Assembly (NCBI GenBank): GCA_016190665.1
Contig: JACPQD010000083.1
Location: forward strand, 1-40,843
Source: Chloroflexota bacterium
Lineage (GTDB): Bacteria > Chloroflexota > Dehalococcoidia > JACPQD01
Direction: 5' to 3'
Length of the DNA stretch: 40,843 nt
The position numbers and the translations under genes were made by a program. Each line of letters begins with the position of its first letter. Positions within the stretch are counted from its first letter, which is position 1. Below are positions 40,803 through 40,843 of this stretch, in pieces. The notes beneath the pieces were generated by a model. That model saw nothing but the letters and a program-made list of their open reading frames with translations. It did no database searches and was not told where the DNA came from.

Positions 40803-40843
40803 GTGTTGAGGGAGTGGACAGAGAACGATGGCCATTGGAAACA
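40803..40843 (+). CDS. Possible 5' end of a gene cut by the window edge
   Basis: GGGAGGTGG (40786-40794) precedes GTG 40803 / TTG 40806, and the frame is open to the end. TAGAAT (40768-40773) could be a -10 box. Only about 13 codons are present, so no function can be given; ATG 40828 is another start. Confidence 0.3.
   Translation, partial: MLREWTENDGHWK

Overview
Base composition is GC-rich (roughly 60%) and the genes are tightly packed. The gene set fits an uncultivated, respiring bacterium, and Chloroflexota is my best guess. That guess rests on the LPxTG-tailed cytochrome (which suggests a monoderm envelope), the Cys-type CcmE, the stressosome genes and the many intergenic palindromic repeats. 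It is inference, not proof.

Left part (1-10971, + strand): three secreted multihaem c-type cytochromes (272-4293) are followed by a c-type cytochrome maturation cluster, ccmE, ccmF, a CcmI-like zinc-ribbon protein, a membrane-anchored beta-sandwich protein and ccmA-ccmB-ccmC-ccmD (4394-10971). CcmE carries Cys instead of the haem-binding His. No CcmG or CcmH is present in the window, so this looks like the System I* variant. The first cytochrome has eight CxxCH sites, one CxxCK site and a C-terminal LPxTG sorting signal.

Middle part (11253-22809): housekeeping genes yebC, two tandem HicB/HicA modules, uvrB, an SDR oxidoreductase, rimM, khpA, rpsP, an RNase HI-like gene, a COG1579 zinc-ribbon coiled-coil gene, hpt and adenine deaminase. 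A large serine-recombinase-family gene with no visible catalytic serine lies between the RNase H and COG1579 genes. Several hairpin repeat families fill the gaps.

Signalling part (22984-30632, - strand): a broken HD-GYP tail, a frameshifted RelE-type toxin with its antitoxin, and a REC-PAS4-HD-GYP protein. After these comes an overlapping operon rsbR-rsbS-rsbT-rsbX-(RsbU_N/HD-GYP). In this operon the usual RsbU phosphatase is replaced by a c-di-GMP phosphodiesterase domain carried on an RsbU-like N-terminus. A c-di-GMP-I (GEMM) riboswitch lies between a strong promoter and rsbR. Together these form an apparent closed circuit: stressosome to c-di-GMP breakdown, with c-di-GMP sensed by the leader of the stressosome operon. 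This is the most interesting system in the window.

Right part (30785-40843): uvrA, followed by an accessory/defence stretch. It holds an AIPR-family gene, a BrnT/BrnA-like pair, a HicB with a frameshifted HicA, a DUF5678/retropepsin-like protease pair, a VOC (methylmalonyl-CoA epimerase-like) gene, a HicA/HicB pair and a lone HicB. An HhH-GPD DNA glycosylase comes next, and the start of a further gene at the window edge.
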